Numbered from the stretch's first letter, positions 44,990 through 54,258 are shown. The stretch is 64,000 nucleotides of DNA from Enterocloster clostridioformis (GCF_020297485.1 NZ_JAIWZC010000001.1:868001-932000), one strand, 5' to 3'. Program-made: numbers and translations. Notes: a model not told the origin generated them from the sequence alone.

Positions 44990-46903
44990 TTAATCGTGTA
45001 GTTCTAAAATATCTTTAATTGTGATATCTTTTTCTTTTAGGCGTTTTAGGTTTTCCTCTTTCCCAAGAATATAGGCAAGATTGAGCAGGTCACTGTCTTC
45101 TTTGCGATTGTTTATTCCAAGGACAACTACTGCACAGATCTTCTTTTTATTAAAGTTGCCGAAGATCACCGGCTTTTTTAAGAGAAGCAGCGCAGAGCAG
45201 TTTCTGTGGATACCATCGTTCACACCAGCGTGCACATAGGCAATTTCCGGGGTGAGTACCATGTAAGTACCATAATTGCTTACTGCATTTATCATTTCCT
45301 CGATATATCTCTGCTCAATATCTCCCTTTTTTAGCAGTGGAGACGAGGCGATCCGTATGGCTTCATTCCAAGAATCACACGCATCAAGTATCTGTATATC
45401 CTGAGGTGAGATGTAGTTTCCGATGCAATGTCTGTCTACTTGGAGTGAGTAAGACTTCAAAAAAGTGGAGCACATCAAAGAATAAGAATCGTGATATAAT
45501 TTTTGACGTATTTGCTCCAAATCTTTTTGAGTCAATAAAGGCTCTACAACGATTACTGGGATGTGGTCGTGAGTGTAATCGTTGGCTGATACAATCAGAT
45601 CAATTTTGTTTGCCTGTAGATACTCATCCGCATCAATCAGTGAGCATGGCCCCCATATATTGCAATCAGGGAGAGCACGTTCAAGACGCAGCTTTAACAC
45701 TGCACTTGTGGCCACTCCATAGGAGCAGATAATAAGTATATCAAGCGATACAGTTTCCTTAATGCTTGTCTCGTAGATTGAAGTCAGATACATGGCAATG
45801 TATGCGATTTCGTTTTCATCAAAAACAATGCCGTATTTTTCTTCTACTTTACACATTTCATGCAGAGTAAATTCAAACATTAAAGAGACAGACATCTTGA
45901 CCTCATTTAGCAATTCGTTGCGGATATGGATTTTACTGCGACTGCGGTAAATGGCAGCTCTTAGGTGGACCGTCAATCCGTCTATGATCTCACGGAGAGA
46001 ATCACGCTCAATGGGGTATACTTGAGCGAGTGATGAGATCAGCTCCTGGGATATCATTTGTGCTTCATCCCGCGTACTCATGTTTAATATAGGCTGGTTT
46101 GTTCTCTCAGCCTGAATAAGAGAGCATATAAAATACTGCTCAGAGTCAGTTGAAATATATTTTTCAATGACCTTTTTGAGATCGGAATCATCTTTGTATA
46201 CCCAATTTTTCCTCAGGGAGTGACCGTTTTCAATACGGCTTAAAATGTATGAGAGTATGAGCTGTATTCTTTTAAAGTCCACGAACTGTATCTTTTTTAG
46301 CTCCTGTATGTCATTGACAATTGCCGTAGCAGTCGGGAAATTTGCCTGGATGGATTTGTCCTCTGAGAAGAGGCTGTATATTTCTTCTTTGCAAAGCTCC
46401 ATTCCAAGAAGCTCTAAAAACTGAAAGCGGATACTTTTTTCCTCACCTTTTAAATGCAGTCCTCTGCCGGGCACCTTCTCAATCGCCAGCGTATTCCTGC
46501 GAAGCCGCTGTTCCAGGGAATCAAATTGATTGATTACAGTCTGCTTGCTCACAAGGCATACTTCTGCTAATTCCTGGAAGGTCGTGGTCTCACTGATGAG
46601 CAGCAGGGCAATGACCAGATTTTCTCGTTCTCTTCTGTTGTAAAACCTGGTGTCAGCTGTTTTTAAAAGCTCAGATATTTTTCGCTTTTCTTCGGGTGTA
46701 CAGTTCAGAAAAACGCCTTTCCCAGTCTTTCTTGAGAGAGAAAGTCCTGATTCTTTTAAAAATGTTCCGATGGAGGACAGATCATTTCTACATGTGCGGT
46801 CGCTTATAGAAAATTTCATGGCAATATCGCAGATCGTTACATAATCGGTCTGTTTTATCAGGTATTCTACAATCTCCTTTTGTCTTTTTGAAACAGTAAT
46901 CAT
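44990..46903 (-). CDS. PRD-containing BglG/LicR-type transcriptional regulator
   Basis: Regulator of 637 residues. In order: an N-terminal helix-turn-helix (DYVTICDIAMKFSISDRTCR), a second Mga-like helix-turn-helix (TFQELAEVCLVSKQTVINQF), two PRDs with histidines, a IIB-like domain (DILIICSYGVATSAVLKLRL), and a C-terminal IIA-like domain (VLTPEIAYVHAGVNDGIHRN). PTS-dependent phosphorylation of PRD and IIA histidines would adjust its activity. It heads the PTS operon and most likely activates it. AAGGAG precedes the ATG. Confidence 0.88.
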   Translation of the reverse strand: MITVSKRQKEIVEYLIKQTDYVTICDIAMKFSISDRTCRNDLSSIGTFLKESGLSLSRKTGKGVFLNCTPEEKRKISELLKTADTRFYNRRERENLVIALLLISETTTFQELAEVCLVSKQTVINQFDSLEQRLRRNTLAIEKVPGRGLHLKGEEKSIRFQFLELLGMELCKEEIYSLFSEDKSIQANFPTATAIVNDIQELKKIQFVDFKRIQLILSYILSRIENGHSLRKNWVYKDDSDLKKVIEKYISTDSEQYFICSLIQAERTNQPILNMSTRDEAQMISQELISSLAQVYPIERDSLREIIDGLTVHLRAAIYRSRSKIHIRNELLNEVKMSVSLMFEFTLHEMCKVEEKYGIVFDENEIAYIAMYLTSIYETSIKETVSLDILIICSYGVATSAVLKLRLERALPDCNIWGPCSLIDADEYLQANKIDLIVSANDYTHDHIPVIVVEPLLTQKDLEQIRQKLYHDSYSLMCSTFLKSYSLQVDRHCIGNYISPQDIQILDACDSWNEAIRIASSPLLKKGDIEQRYIEEMINAVSNYGTYMVLTPEIAYVHAGVNDGIHRNCSALLLLKKPVIFGNFNKKKICAVVVLGINNRKEDSDLLNLAYILGKEENLKRLKEKDITIKDILELHD

Positions 46904-47084
46904 AACGCTTCTCCTTTATCTGATTATCTATAAAAATGCTCTGTTTATCAATAAAAAATGTATTCAATTGTTCTGGCAATTTTTTTATTATCATCTCTCA
47001 GAGCAGATGCTATTTCTAATCGCTGAAAAGCTTGTGTGTCAGGGTGTATTCTGTATTAGTGTTACCAACCGCGTCACCTACTTT

Positions 47085-47222
47085 TTTGTATTTGAGGGAC
47101 GTTCATTGTCCATTAAATACATGAATCGGATATTTACTTTGCAGCTGTCTTCGAGTTCTCTGAGTGACATATATCCGCTTGTCAAAAAGCCGAAAAGTAC
47201 CGTATCAATACTTAGGAACGCA
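47085..47222 (-). pseudogene. IS transposase fragment (IS1182-like N-terminal part)
   Basis: Minus-strand frame SIDTVLFGFLTSGYMSLREL then EDSCKVNIRFMYLMDNERPS. This is the typical early segment of IS1182-type transposases (…REIE…CKVNIRYMWL…). It is about 45 residues long with no flanking parts. The rest of 46904-47429 holds only the promoter region of the PRD regulator gene and no supported gene. Confidence 0.6.
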
Positions 47223-47429
47223 TAATCTGGAAACAGAAAAGAGCATTATTACAGACGTGACAGACCGGACGCGGACTTCCAAAATTGAACATAGTATAAA
47301 AAGCCAGCGGAGCCGCCAAAAGCCGCCCCGCTAATCTGGATATTATTTATTTGTTTTTATTAACTCAATCTTCCGGTATAGAGATTTCCCGCTGTATAAA
47401 GCATATTCCAATCCATCCCAATATCCCTC

Positions 47430-48359
47430 CTATCTTTTATTTTCCAACGGTAAGGGCTTGACCCAAATTTCCATACAGGCCATATCTTTTAGGTCACGAT
47501 AATACTTTTCTGCTGAGAAAGGCTCCGTTGTTAAGTTGTGATGCGGCAGCCATGTACCGAAAAGGTATTTTCCACCCTGATTCAAGGCATCCGTTACCAA
47601 ATCCTCAAAATTTTCTGCCTCGATTCTGCAAACGATGTAATCTCCTGCCGCGAGTTTCCTCTTTACAAAGTATTCCTGCTGATGATGCGGGATATTTTGA
47701 ATAAGACCACCCGCAAAATACGTGAAAAGACCCTGTGCCGTATCTTGGGTATGGGACATTCCCATTTCTACGTTTGTATTGATATTTGCTGCGATTGACG
47801 CCTTCTCCATATGATAGCGTCTCCAAAGCTGTCCCGGCACGTCTACACCTGTGCTTTCACCAACCGGAATTTGTTCAGAAATACGAACTTCCGTTTCCAA
47901 GCCGAGGTAAATTTCCGGTTCCGCCAACGTTTTTCTCTGGATTTCCAAGACGATATTTCCTACCACCAGCGGAACCCCTTCATCTACTAAGACATAATTC
48001 ATGGAGACTTCCGGCTTGTCGAATGTGTTGAGCATTGGTAAATCTCTCCTGTACTCTTCGGGTGTGATTCCATACGTTTCCTTGAAGGCCCGCGTAAAAT
48101 TTGCATGGCTTGTAAAGCCATAGTCCAGGGCAACGTCAAGTATTCTCTGTTCGGTATTACCCAGATTTTCAATCACCTTTGCCAGGCGGCGGAGCTTCAC
48201 ATATTCCTGAATCGGTTTATTTACCAGCCGCTTGAACAAACGCTGAAAGTAGAAAGGGGACAGGCCAACTATATTAGCCAGTTCTTCCGTATAAATTTCT
48301 TCTGTTAAGTGTTCCTCGATAAAAGTTAAGGATTGTTCGATTGCTTCCCATGCGTACAT
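47430..48359 (-). CDS. AraC family regulator with GyrI-like effector domain
   Basis: Regulator of 309 residues. The N-terminal AraC DNA-binding domain has both helix-turn-helix units (EELANIVGLSPFYFQRLFKR and ILDVALDYGFTSHANFTRAF followed by YGITPEEYR). The C-terminal ~180 residues are an effector-binding domain (AAGDYIVCRIEAENFEDLV). No terminator or partner gene is obvious; it is divergent from the TetR-ABC locus. Confidence 0.88.
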   Translation of the reverse strand: MYAWEAIEQSLTFIEEHLTEEIYTEELANIVGLSPFYFQRLFKRLVNKPIQEYVKLRRLAKVIENLGNTEQRILDVALDYGFTSHANFTRAFKETYGITPEEYRRDLPMLNTFDKPEVSMNYVLVDEGVPLVVGNIVLEIQRKTLAEPEIYLGLETEVRISEQIPVGESTGVDVPGQLWRRYHMEKASIAANINTNVEMGMSHTQDTAQGLFTYFAGGLIQNIPHHQQEYFVKRKLAAGDYIVCRIEAENFEDLVTDALNQGGKYLFGTWLPHHNLTTEPFSAEKYYRDLKDMACMEIWVKPLPLENKR

Positions 48360-48489
48360 TGTTGTACCTCCTGTATTTGATGTTCACATTATATCATCTT
48401 ATTTTTTGCCGGGCTTATCACACAATGCGCTTTTTTTCAGGAAATCGCTAGGGCACTGTGGCATTTTTTTTAATTACTTTAGATAATAA

Positions 48490-48546
48490 TTGACAATGCG
48501 GACCATAAGTGATATATTCTATATGACTATATTGAACATTTAGTCA
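48490..48546 (+). promoter_or_regulatory. Promoter and palindromic operator of the TetR-ABC locus
   Basis: TTGACA (48490-48495), a 17-base spacer and TATATT (48513-48518) form a good promoter. Just downstream TGACTA (48524-48529) and TAGTCA (48541-48546) form an inverted repeat, a likely binding site for the TetR protein it precedes. TGACTATAT recurs before the ABC genes. Confidence 0.7.
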
Positions 48547-48562
48547 CTAGGAGGTGATAAAA

Positions 48563-49144
48563 GTGCCGCGCTTTACTGAAAAAGAAAAAGCATTTATTAG
48601 TGATAAACTACTGGCCGAAGGCGAAAAACTTTTTTCCCTGCATGGATTAAAGAAAGTGACTGTTGATGATTTAGCTGTTGCCGCCAATATTTCCAAAGGC
48701 TCCTTTTATGCGTTTTATCCCAGCAAGGAACACCTGTATATCGAAATCAACTTTCAATTACAGCAGAAACTTTTTGAAAATATTGAAACAGTGGTGAAGA
48801 AGAAGCATTATCCTACGCAAAAGGCTTTAACCAAAGACGTCATTATGATGAGTCTTACCGGAATCATTACTTCTCCCATCCTGTCGCAGATTGATTTATC
48901 CATAATGGATTATCTGCAACGGAAGTTGTCCCCTGATATTTTCAGTAATCATATGTACAATGATATCCGCATATTGGAAATGTTGCAGCAAATGGGAGTA
49001 CAGTTTACCGTTCCTCATACTGTATTGATTAAATCTCTATATTCTGTGTTGACCTGCCTGGAGCAGTTCAGGGAAGATGAAGAATTAGAACAGATACAAA
49101 CACTTTTAGTTGATGGTATCGTGGAACAGGTTGTTAAAAAATAG
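48563..49144 (+). CDS. TetR/AcrR family repressor
   Basis: Repressor of 193 residues starting at GTG 48563 (MPRFTEKEKAFISDK) with AGGAGG 8 bases upstream. The helix-turn-helix is VTVDDLAVAANISKGSFYAF followed by YPSKEHLYIE. The C-terminal ligand domain is variable, as usual. It precedes an ABC export operon and probably represses both itself and that operon through the TGACTA sites. A terminator separates the two transcription units. Confidence 0.88.
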   Translation: MPRFTEKEKAFISDKLLAEGEKLFSLHGLKKVTVDDLAVAANISKGSFYAFYPSKEHLYIEINFQLQQKLFENIETVVKKKHYPTQKALTKDVIMMSLTGIITSPILSQIDLSIMDYLQRKLSPDIFSNHMYNDIRILEMLQQMGVQFTVPHTVLIKSLYSVLTCLEQFREDEELEQIQTLLVDGIVEQVVKK

Positions 49145-49161
49145 CAGCACTTGTTTGGTTA

Positions 49162-49191
49162 TTTGGCTGACAGGTAGCCAAACATTTTTTT
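49162..49191 (+). terminator. Terminator of the TetR gene
   Basis: TTTGGCT (49162-49168) pairs with AGCCAAA (49176-49182), followed by CATTTTTTT. Confidence 0.85.
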
Positions 49192-49201
49192 AATCGTCAT
49201 G

Positions 49202-49225
49202 TGACTATATTTTATAAATCGTCAT
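49202..49225 (+). promoter_or_regulatory. Second TetR operator candidate, upstream of the ABC operon
   Basis: TGACTATATTTTATAAATCGTCA resembles the operator before the repressor gene: the same TGACTATAT half and a CGTCAT/TAGTCA-like inverted half. It lies 25-48 bases upstream of the ATPase start. Confidence 0.5.
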
Positions 49226-49249
49226 ATATCCAAAAAGGAGGAAGTAAAA

Positions 49250-50095
49250 ATGATTGAAGTCAACAAATTATGTTTCAGCTACACAAACAAGCCTTTTGTC
49301 GAAAATGTGAGTTTTCACGTAGGACGGGGGGAAATCTTCGGTTTTCTGGGGCCATCAGGCGCCGGTAAATCAACCATACAAAAAGTCCTGACCGGTCTTA
49401 ACACAAGATATAAAGGGAGTGTCAAAGTAGCTGGAACGGAAATCCGCGAAAGGACTAACAGATTTTACGAGCGTATCGGCGTTGATTTTGAGTTTTCCAC
49501 CTGTTATGAGAAATTCACCGCACGCGAAAATCTGAAATACTTTGGTTCCCTGTATGACCGGCCGCTCCGTTCCACTGAAGAACTTTTAAGAATGGTGGGG
49601 CTGGAAAATGACGGTGATAAAAAGGTTTCCGATTTTTCAAAAGGTATGCGTTCCAGGCTGAACTTTATAAAAGCCCTGGTCCACAATCCGGATATTCTTT
49701 TTCTTGATGAACCCACCAGCGGCCTTGATCCTACCAACAGCAGGCTCATGAAAGATATTATCCTTGCCGAGAAAAAACGCGGGAAGACGATTATTATTAC
49801 CACGCACAATATGTTTGACGCAACTGAACTGTGCGATCAGGTTGCTTTTATCGTATCAGGAAAGGTCAGCGCCCTGGATACCCCTCATAATCTTATCATG
49901 TCAAGAGGTGCCGCTAAAATCCGGTACGCCTATTTTGAAAATGGAGAAAAGACGGGTGAATGCATGCTTACACAAACTGCGGATGATAAACGGCTAAATG
50001 AACTTATCCGAAGCAATAGTCTTCGCTCTGTCCACAGCAGTGAGCCGACATTAAATGATATTTTCGTGGATATAACAGGGAGGACGCTGCAATGA
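49250..50095 (+). CDS. ABC transporter ATP-binding protein
   Basis: ATPase of 281 residues. Walker A is GPSGAGKST, the signature is DFSKGMRSRLNF (FSKGM instead of LSGGQ), Walker B is ILFLDEPTSGLDP, and the switch histidine is in IITTHNM. A C-terminal regulatory extension follows. It powers the two ABC-2 type permeases encoded next, probably as an exporter of a drug, bacitracin-like compound or fluoroquinolone-like substrate. AAGGAGG precedes the ATG; it overlaps the first permease by 4 bases. Confidence 0.9.
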   Translation: MIEVNKLCFSYTNKPFVENVSFHVGRGEIFGFLGPSGAGKSTIQKVLTGLNTRYKGSVKVAGTEIRERTNRFYERIGVDFEFSTCYEKFTARENLKYFGSLYDRPLRSTEELLRMVGLENDGDKKVSDFSKGMRSRLNFIKALVHNPDILFLDEPTSGLDPTNSRLMKDIILAEKKRGKTIIITTHNMFDATELCDQVAFIVSGKVSALDTPHNLIMSRGAAKIRYAYFENGEKTGECMLTQTADDKRLNELIRSNSLRSVHSSEPTLNDIFVDITGRTLQ

Positions 50096-50775
50096 AATTA
50101 AGAAGATTAGTCCGCGGCGATATTCACTTCCAATGGAAATATGGCTTTTACTTTATTTATTTTGTTTTGACCGTGATTTATATCTTCGGCATTACAGCTT
50201 TACCGGATAACTGGAAACACAATGCAGCCGCCATTATGATTTATTCCGATCCGGCGGCCATGGGGCTGTTCTTCATGGGAGCGATTGTTTTACTTGAAAA
50301 AAGTCAAAAGGTACTCCATGCGATTGCCATATCGCCGGCAAAAGTATCCGAGTACATCCTTGCCAAGGTATTTTCACTGATGTTTATATCCTGTGTAGTC
50401 GCATTGATACTGGGAATTGCGGCAGGAAATAAGAACCTATCAGGTATCATAATCGGGACAGCATTAACATCATCGATTTTTACTATGCTCGGTATCATGG
50501 CTGCCACGAAGATTGCGAACCTGAATCAGTTTTTAATTGTAATTATGCCCATTGAGATTTTATGCTTTGCTCCGCCCATTGCAGGATTATTTACAGACCT
50601 GCCGGAAATTTTACGGTTCTTTCCATTTATGGCCTGCATGAATTTAATAACAGGGTACAGCCAGAACCCGTTTTTGGATTTGGTTCTGGTTCTTGCAGCA
50701 AATTTTGTATTATATCCGGCAGCACATAAAATGGTATCAAAAATGTGGCGGAGTATTGGAGGTGTGAAGATATGA
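50092..50775 (+). CDS. ABC-2 type permease, subunit 1
   Basis: Membrane protein of 227 residues with six hydrophobic segments (FYFIYFVLTVIYIFGI, GLFFMGAIVLLEKSQK, VFSLMFISCVVALILGIAAG). It overlaps the ATPase gene and the second permease gene by 4 bases each, so the exporter is a heteromer translated in a coupled way. It resembles the FQ-export permease type; the substrate is unknown. Confidence 0.82.
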   Translation: MKLRRLVRGDIHFQWKYGFYFIYFVLTVIYIFGITALPDNWKHNAAAIMIYSDPAAMGLFFMGAIVLLEKSQKVLHAIAISPAKVSEYILAKVFSLMFISCVVALILGIAAGNKNLSGIIIGTALTSSIFTMLGIMAATKIANLNQFLIVIMPIEILCFAPPIAGLFTDLPEILRFFPFMACMNLITGYSQNPFLDLVLVLAANFVLYPAAHKMVSKMWRSIGGVKI

Positions 50776-51470
50776 AAAAGGTATTTAACAGCATAGGGCA
50801 GGTATTCCAACAGATAAAAAAGGATCCCATGATGCTTGCAGCTTGTTTCACCCCGTTTCTGGTTGGCGCCCTTATTAAATTTGGAATCCCATTGATAGAA
50901 AAAGCGGCAAAATTTTCTTTACAGCCCTATTATCCGATGTTTGACTTATTTCTTTCTATCATGGCGCCAGTGCTTCTTTGTTTTGCTTTTGCCATGATTA
51001 CCTTAGAAGAAATTGATGATAAAGTTTCCAGGTATTTTTCAATAACTCCGCTTGGAAAATCAGGATATATTTTTTCAAGGCTTGGAATACCTGCAATTCT
51101 GTCAACGGTTGTTACATTTATTGTGATGTTAATCTTTTCATTGGAAAAACGGTCCGTCATCATGGTTTTAGGCTTGTCCGTTTTAGGGGCGGTCCAGGCT
51201 ATTATGGTAGCCCTGATGATCATTACCCTTTCAGCTAATAAACTGGAGGGAATGGCAGTTACAAAACTGGCTGCACTTACATTACTAGGAATACCAGCCC
51301 CATTCTTGATTGATAGTTACTGCCAGTTTGCGGTTGGCTTCCTTCCATCATTTTGGGCAGCTAAAGCCGTACAGAATGAGGCGGTTCTTTATTTTCCCAT
51401 GGCTTTGGCGGCAGCTTTAATCTGGTATTATTTCCTTACAAAACGTCTGTTTCAGAAGCTGGCAGGATAA
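50772..51470 (+). CDS. ABC-2 type permease, subunit 2
   Basis: Membrane protein of about 232 residues with six hydrophobic segments (MMLAACFTPFLVGALIKFGI, MAPVLLCFAFAMITLEEIDD). The ATG at 50772 has GGAGG upstream and overlaps the stop of subunit 1 (ATGA). It completes the exporter. Intact. Confidence 0.82.
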   Translation: MKKVFNSIGQVFQQIKKDPMMLAACFTPFLVGALIKFGIPLIEKAAKFSLQPYYPMFDLFLSIMAPVLLCFAFAMITLEEIDDKVSRYFSITPLGKSGYIFSRLGIPAILSTVVTFIVMLIFSLEKRSVIMVLGLSVLGAVQAIMVALMIITLSANKLEGMAVTKLAALTLLGIPAPFLIDSYCQFAVGFLPSFWAAKAVQNEAVLYFPMALAAALIWYYFLTKRLFQKLAG

Positions 51471-51538
51471 TGAACTTCTCCATTCTGCATAGGACGGGGC
51501 AGATGATTTAAGACAACTGAAAGGGGGTGAAGTAGGTT

Positions 51539-51667
51539 ATGGAGCAATACTGGTGGATTATCATTGCCGCGGTTTTGATTGTCGTTGGCTTACTAAAAAT
51601 GGTTATTATGAAAAAATACAATGATAAAAAGAATCCCAAAAAGCGTCCACATAATGATGGAGATTAG
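51539..51667 (+). CDS. 42-residue single-span membrane peptide
   Basis: Short gene MEQYWWIIIAAVLIVVGLLK followed by MVIMKKYNDKKNPKKRPHND-GD. It has one membrane helix and a strongly basic tail, with AGGGGGTG 9 bases before the ATG. It follows the permease by 68 bases and precedes a terminator, so it likely belongs to the ABC operon, perhaps as an accessory subunit. Homology is not recognised. Confidence 0.65.
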   Translation: MEQYWWIIIAAVLIVVGLLKMVIMKKYNDKKNPKKRPHNDGD

Positions 51668-51779
51668 TGAGGATTAACAAAAAAGAAAATGCTATTTGTG
51701 CAGCAACATAAAACGGCTGTTTTGAGAAATCAAAGACGCTGCTTTCCGTTTTGTGTCACAGCAGCGGGTGCTGTTTCCT

Positions 51780-51810
51780 GCGTCCTGTCACTCGATAGGA
51801 CGCTGTTTTT
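51780..51810 (+). terminator. Terminator of the ABC exporter operon
   Basis: GCGTCCT (51780-51786) pairs with AGGACGC (51797-51803), followed by TGTTTTT. Confidence 0.88.
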
Positions 51811-51853
51811 GATGGAAAAGGTACAATCGTGACAGTCTGGATTGACGTGGCAT

Positions 51854-52393
51854 TTACAGCAAATAATCTGTACTTGACATAACCGTTGCAAATTTACCAT
51901 TCAGTGAAGCCATGTATACATCATTGATAAGACTTGCAGGCAGCTTTCGGCCGTTCCATTCTAGGTCTTTTGTTGCACAAGCGTCAGATATGAGAGTAAC
52001 CAAATGACCAAGGTCTTTTGCTGCTCTCACAGTCGTATCTACACACATATGTGTCATCATACCACACATTACCAAATTTTTTATTGACAATGAGGTTAAT
52101 TTTTCTTGCAATGTTGTTTCATGAAAGCTATTAGGCGTATGCTTTACAATAATATATTCTGAACTTAAAGGTTCTATCTCCTTGTGAAGTTGAACGCCTT
52201 TCGTATTTGGAAGAAAAAAAGCTGCGCCCTCTGATGATATGTGTTGTACATAAAAAATGGGGAGTTTCCTTTCTCTAAAATGTTCCAGCAATCTTTTTGT
52301 GACCTTTAGTGCCTGTTCTGATTGAAAAAGCTCACATTTCCCTTGTGGAAAATAGTCATTTTGAATGTCAATTATTACTAATGCAGTATTCAT
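51854..52393 (-). CDS. Isochorismatase-like cysteine hydrolase
   Basis: Hydrolase of 179 residues in the isochorismatase/nicotinamidase superfamily. Catalytic Asp is in LVIIDIQNDYFPQGK, the Lys in YIIVKHTPNSF, and the nucleophile Cys in VMCGMMTHMCVDTTVRAAKD. The substrate is unknown. An HxlR regulator gene lies directly upstream in the same direction and may control it. Confidence 0.85.
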   Translation of the reverse strand: MNTALVIIDIQNDYFPQGKCELFQSEQALKVTKRLLEHFRERKLPIFYVQHISSEGAAFFLPNTKGVQLHKEIEPLSSEYIIVKHTPNSFHETTLQEKLTSLSIKNLVMCGMMTHMCVDTTVRAAKDLGHLVTLISDACATKDLEWNGRKLPASLINDVYMASLNGKFATVMSSTDYLL

Positions 52394-52481
52394 TTTATCA
52401 AATCCCTTCTACATTTCTGTTTGATAAAATAATACACGAAAGCCGCCAGCAAGTAAATTACTTACTTTTTTGTGTATAGCG

Positions 52482-52853
52482 TCAATAACAAATTCCTTTT
52501 TCATCAAGAATTTCTGACATTCCGTGTTTTACCATATATTCTATACCAATGCCTTGCATTATCTCAATCGCTGATAGCATTTTTAGGCCCATAGCGGTTA
52601 GAAAATATGTTACTTTGAGAGGATAACCAGCGTAGGATTTTTTCTCGACCAAGCCAAACTGTTTTAATTCATTCAGTTGCTCCAAAAGCATTTTTTGACT
52701 TATTCCCTCAATGCTATGTAACAAACCAGAAAATGAGCAAGAGCCTTTCCTCAAATTAAAAATTATAATAAGTTTCCATTTGCCCTTTACCATATCGTGA
52801 ACCAATTCTAACGGACAAGTAAATTCGCTGCGAATTTTCAAGATAATCACCAC
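52482..52853 (-). CDS. HxlR family winged-helix regulator
   Basis: Regulator of 123 residues: CPLELVHDMVKGKWKLIIIF, the HxlR core FSGLLHSIEGISQKMLLEQL, and ELKQFGLVEKKSYAGYPLKV (the wing). The N-terminal cysteine in FTCPLE could sense electrophiles, as in several HxlR proteins. AAGGTGG-like sequence precedes the ATG. It probably controls the isochorismatase-like gene. Confidence 0.85.
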   Translation of the reverse strand: MVIILKIRSEFTCPLELVHDMVKGKWKLIIIFNLRKGSCSFSGLLHSIEGISQKMLLEQLNELKQFGLVEKKSYAGYPLKVTYFLTAMGLKMLSAIEIMQGIGIEYMVKHGMSEILDEKGICY

Positions 52854-52941
52854 CTTTGTATGGTAAGCAAGCCCGAGGCCGGAGCCTCCTGTTTCGCTTA
52901 ATACCGCATTACTTAAACGGCAGAATTTATCAAAATCAATG

Positions 52942-52981
52942 AAAATAAAAAGGCGGCTTGAAAATCAATTTCAAAACCACC
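52942..52981 (-). terminator. Terminator after the PNPOx-like gene
   Basis: On the minus strand GGTGGTTTTGA pairs with TCAAGCCGCC and is followed by TTTTTATTTTC. Confidence 0.85.
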
Positions 52982-52997
52982 AGTTGAATTTAAATGG

Positions 52998-53414
52998 CTA
53001 AAACTCATATCTAGCACCATGCGAGAGTAACAGGCCATCTGTTAATTCTACACATAGAATAACGGTATTTTCATCATCGAAATTATTATGTCCATTATCA
53101 ATCCACTCCGCAAAGACATTTTTCAGCTTTTCAGCAATTATACAATTCTCTTTTTTTCCGAAATACCCCAGGCTGACGCCTTTCCCATGCGCTGTAAACC
53201 ACTCGCCGGCGATTGCAACAACAGGGTTATCCTTTATATGTTTCATTTTATTTGAGAGTGCGTATGTAATGATATAAAATGCACCATTTTCGTAATAGGC
53301 ATTTACATATCGCACATAAGGCGTTTCATTTTCCGTTGTTGCCAATGCTATTATTGTGTCTTTTCCGAAACGCTCAATCATTATCTGTTCTGCTTCCCGA
53401 CTAATTTTTTTCAT
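52998..53414 (-). CDS. Pyridoxamine 5'-phosphate oxidase-like flavin-binding protein
   Basis: Protein of 138 residues with the split-barrel flavin fold: IIALATTENETPYVRYVNAY, AFYIITYALSNKMKHIKDNP, VAIAGEWFTAHGKGVSLGYF. Such small proteins bind FMN, F420 or heme and act in reduction or detoxification; the substrate is unknown. Good length and no lesions. Confidence 0.8.
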   Translation of the reverse strand: MKKISREAEQIMIERFGKDTIIALATTENETPYVRYVNAYYENGAFYIITYALSNKMKHIKDNPVVAIAGEWFTAHGKGVSLGYFGKKENCIIAEKLKNVFAEWIDNGHNNFDDENTVILCVELTDGLLLSHGARYEF

Positions 53415-53505
53415 TCTATCCTTCCCTTTTTAACTTCTATAATTTTCCGCTTTTCAATTCCGGATTTAAATTTTCTCTACAATTTCTGAAAAGGGAACAT
53501 ATGGC

Positions 53506-54258
53506 TTACAGCAGCTTTAACAGCTCAACATGAATACATCCGTTTGTTCCCGCTACGCTGCTGCCCTTTTTCGGATCAAGCGGTTTCCCCATAAAATCAG
53601 TTACCTGACCGCCAGCCTCCTGAATTAAAAGCATACCGGCAGCATAATCCCAGGGATTAAGGTATATCTCGAAATAGCCTCCCTGTCTGCCGCAGGCGGT
53701 ATATGCCAGTTCCAGAGCGGCAGATCCAATCCTGCGGACATCCTGGCACTGACCAAACACCCTGCGGAACCGGGCAAAGTTTTCATCGGCCAGCTCTCTT
53801 TTTGCTGTTCCCAGCCCAATCATTGTATCGGATAGTTTTTCTGCGTTTGATACATGTATGGGGTGTCCATTTAGAAAACTGCCCTTTCCCTTAATCGCTG
53901 AAAACACTTCTTCACGGAAGGGATCGTATACAATTCCCATAACAATTTCCCCCTGGCGGCAGAGGGCTAAAGATACAACGCTGTGCTGATAGTCGTGCAT
54001 AAGGTTTGTAGTCCCGTCAACCGGGTCTAAAATCCAAAAGCTATCCCCTTTTATTTCCTGTAATCCGGTTTCCTCTCCAAGAAATTGAATATTCGGTGCA
54101 AGGGCAAACAGTTCCTTCTTTAAGAAATTTTGCACGGCAATATCTACCTGCGTTACATAGTCTGCAAGACCCTTCTCCTTCACATGAGCGGCCATTTCAC
54201 GGTTCTTTATTAACCCCTGCGTCTTTGTTACTAAGCTGATAATTTTCTGAATATCCAT
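53506..54258 (-). CDS. Inositol monophosphatase family protein
   Basis: Mg2+-dependent phosphatase of about 250 residues. Metal-binding motifs are FLGEETGLQE, ILDPVDGTTNLMHDYQHSVV and the C-terminal PWDYAAGMLLIQEAGGQVTD. Members act on inositol phosphate, fructose-1,6-bisphosphate or PAP. The ATG at 54258 (MDIQKIISLVTK) has GGAGG 8 bases upstream. Confidence 0.88.
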   Translation of the reverse strand: MDIQKIISLVTKTQGLIKNREMAAHVKEKGLADYVTQVDIAVQNFLKKELFALAPNIQFLGEETGLQEIKGDSFWILDPVDGTTNLMHDYQHSVVSLALCRQGEIVMGIVYDPFREEVFSAIKGKGSFLNGHPIHVSNAEKLSDTMIGLGTAKRELADENFARFRRVFGQCQDVRRIGSAALELAYTACGRQGGYFEIYLNPWDYAAGMLLIQEAGGQVTDFMGKPLDPKKGSSVAGTNGCIHVELLKLL

